64,000 bases of DNA from Bolinopsis microptera (Eukaryota; Ctenophora; Tentaculata; Lobata; Bolinopsidae). Location of the stretch: positions 16,300,945 to 16,364,944 of the forward strand of contig NC_087079.1 in assembly GCF_026151205.1 (NCBI RefSeq), in the 5' to 3' direction. Every line of letters begins with the position of its first letter. Positions within the stretch are counted from its first letter, which is position 1. A program made the position numbers and the translations under genes. Positions 63,003 through 64,000 of the stretch are shown in pieces. Under the pieces are notes generated by a model, which saw only the letters and a program-made list of their open reading frames with translations, was not told the DNA's origin and did not search any database.

Positions 63003-64000
63003 TAGACGCTTTTGCAGTCAATTATAGCCTACATTTAAGTGTCCGTAGATTCAAAAGTATAAAAGATACAGTCATTTCGAACCACAGGTCTTGAAGATAA
63101 TCGTTTACACTCCAGTTTACATTATATTAAAAAGTAATTTAACGTCATCATCATCACTTGATGACGTCATCAAGTTAAGTGTTTTTAAAACTTGGTTTTT
63201 AACAAAATAACAACTTTTCAAATCGATTTTTAACCATTAAGGAGTAATTTTATTCAAAATCTGAGGATATTTTTATCTTAGATAATTGTTCAAGCATTCT
63301 GAAAATCTACCGGAAAATTTTCCTACCTTGCTCCTTCATAAAGATATTCGCTATTGAAGTTAGTGCTTTTTTGAAGAATAATTTTATAAAAATACAAAAG
63401 TTGTGAATTAGTATTCTCTGGTGTTGGGCCATCCCTTGGGTTGTGGAGCTCGATTGTGCTTCCTAAAGGTCTAAATTGTGTTATAGGCTAGTTTTAAAGT
63501 TGAAAATCGAAAAGTTGCACACGTGGGGACACGCCCAAATTGATAGAAAATTGCTAAAATTACTGAAAATTGCTGTTTTTACCATTTTTATCAACTTTGG
63601 AGTCCCGTTGTGATCCAAGTTCTATATGAAATCTTCTGAAACTTTGCATGCTTATTAAATTATATATAAAATACTGCTATGCAAAGATTTACGGTGATTC
63701 AATATTGTATGCGCACGCAACGTCCGCTCAAAGTTTGCACGTGCGAAAGGTGAGAATTTTGCTCATTCGTGATTTCGAATAAATTCTGCTTTCCCGCGAT
63801 ATTTAAATGGAATTATATATGAATTTAATGCCAACTTGAATGAGTAAAAAGTGCCATATTCAGTCAGGTAAAATTTTGAAATCGATGAAATTACCTCCTA
63901 ATTATTAATATAAATATTAATGAAGTTATGAGTTTACATTTCGGCTTTGTAAATTATCCTGACATTATAATCAAAAAGAGATGATATTTGACCAAAACCC
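63003..64000 (-). mobile_element. unit U with start of hairpin P3, cut by the window end
   Basis: Starts TAGACGCTTTTGCAGTCAAT after a (TA)n tract and matches unit 2 throughout, including TTGATGACGTCATCAA at 63158-63173. The first bases of a third hairpin (TATTTGACCAAAACCC) are at 63985-64000, where the window stops. Confidence 0.85.

Overview
This is animal nuclear DNA: AT-rich, with spliceosomal introns, one complete host gene, several partial host genes, and mobile elements and repeats over most of the rest. Rab7 with animal-like exon structure, a collagen prolyl 4-hydroxylase fragment, Sushi and thrombospondin type-1 modules, a nucleoredoxin-like protein, hAT-like and TA-dinucleotide elements, tandem Helitrons and a copia-type retrotransposon together suggest an invertebrate, probably marine. 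I cannot fix the phylum from sequence alone.

Layout. 0-3 kb: nested inverted-repeat elements. 3.0-3.8 kb: an intronless NXNL2-like thioredoxin-fold gene whose active-site cysteines are replaced, followed by a 56-codon ORF. 5.36-12.64 kb (minus): a complete Rab7 gene in six coding exons (206 aa); its last intron holds several elements, including a hAT-like element nested inside a G-homopolymer-ended element. 13-18.1 kb: tandem duplications, GC-rich dispersed repeats, a relic of Rab7 exon 1 and a 608-bp hAT-like element with a perfect 8-bp target duplication. 18.2-23.0 kb (minus): a nearly whole copia-type element with 87-bp LTRs. 23.3-23.8 kb: the first two exons of a prolyl 4-hydroxylase alpha gene with no visible continuation. 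24-27.3 kb: dispersed repeats. 27.7-29.7 kb: a kynurenine-aminotransferase-like gene with correct splice sites but a single-base indel in nearly every exon. 32.3-39.4 kb: fragments of a Sushi/TSP1 extracellular protein with the same kind of damage. 42.9-43.9 kb: an 84-bp satellite with many indels.

45-64 kb is a repeat mosaic. A segment at 45.3-49.2 kb is paralogous to 55.2-58.2 kb. The first copy was invaded by two head-to-tail Helitrons and the second by a 1.25-kb palindromic TTAA-flanked element, and each copy preserves the other's empty site. Between them lie two tandem paralogues for small secreted six-cysteine proteins (minus) and an 880-bp TIR element with a HIRAN-like reading frame. 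From 59.8 kb to the end there is an array of about 1.35-kb units, each capped at one end by a long hairpin and set in TA-rich DNA.

The host genes show no functional link to each other. The most distinctive points are elements that end in long G runs, the reciprocal empty sites, and the hairpin-capped units. Frames in 27.6-44 kb are broken almost only by 1-base indels, so unpolished long-read sequence is a real alternative to pseudogenes there.
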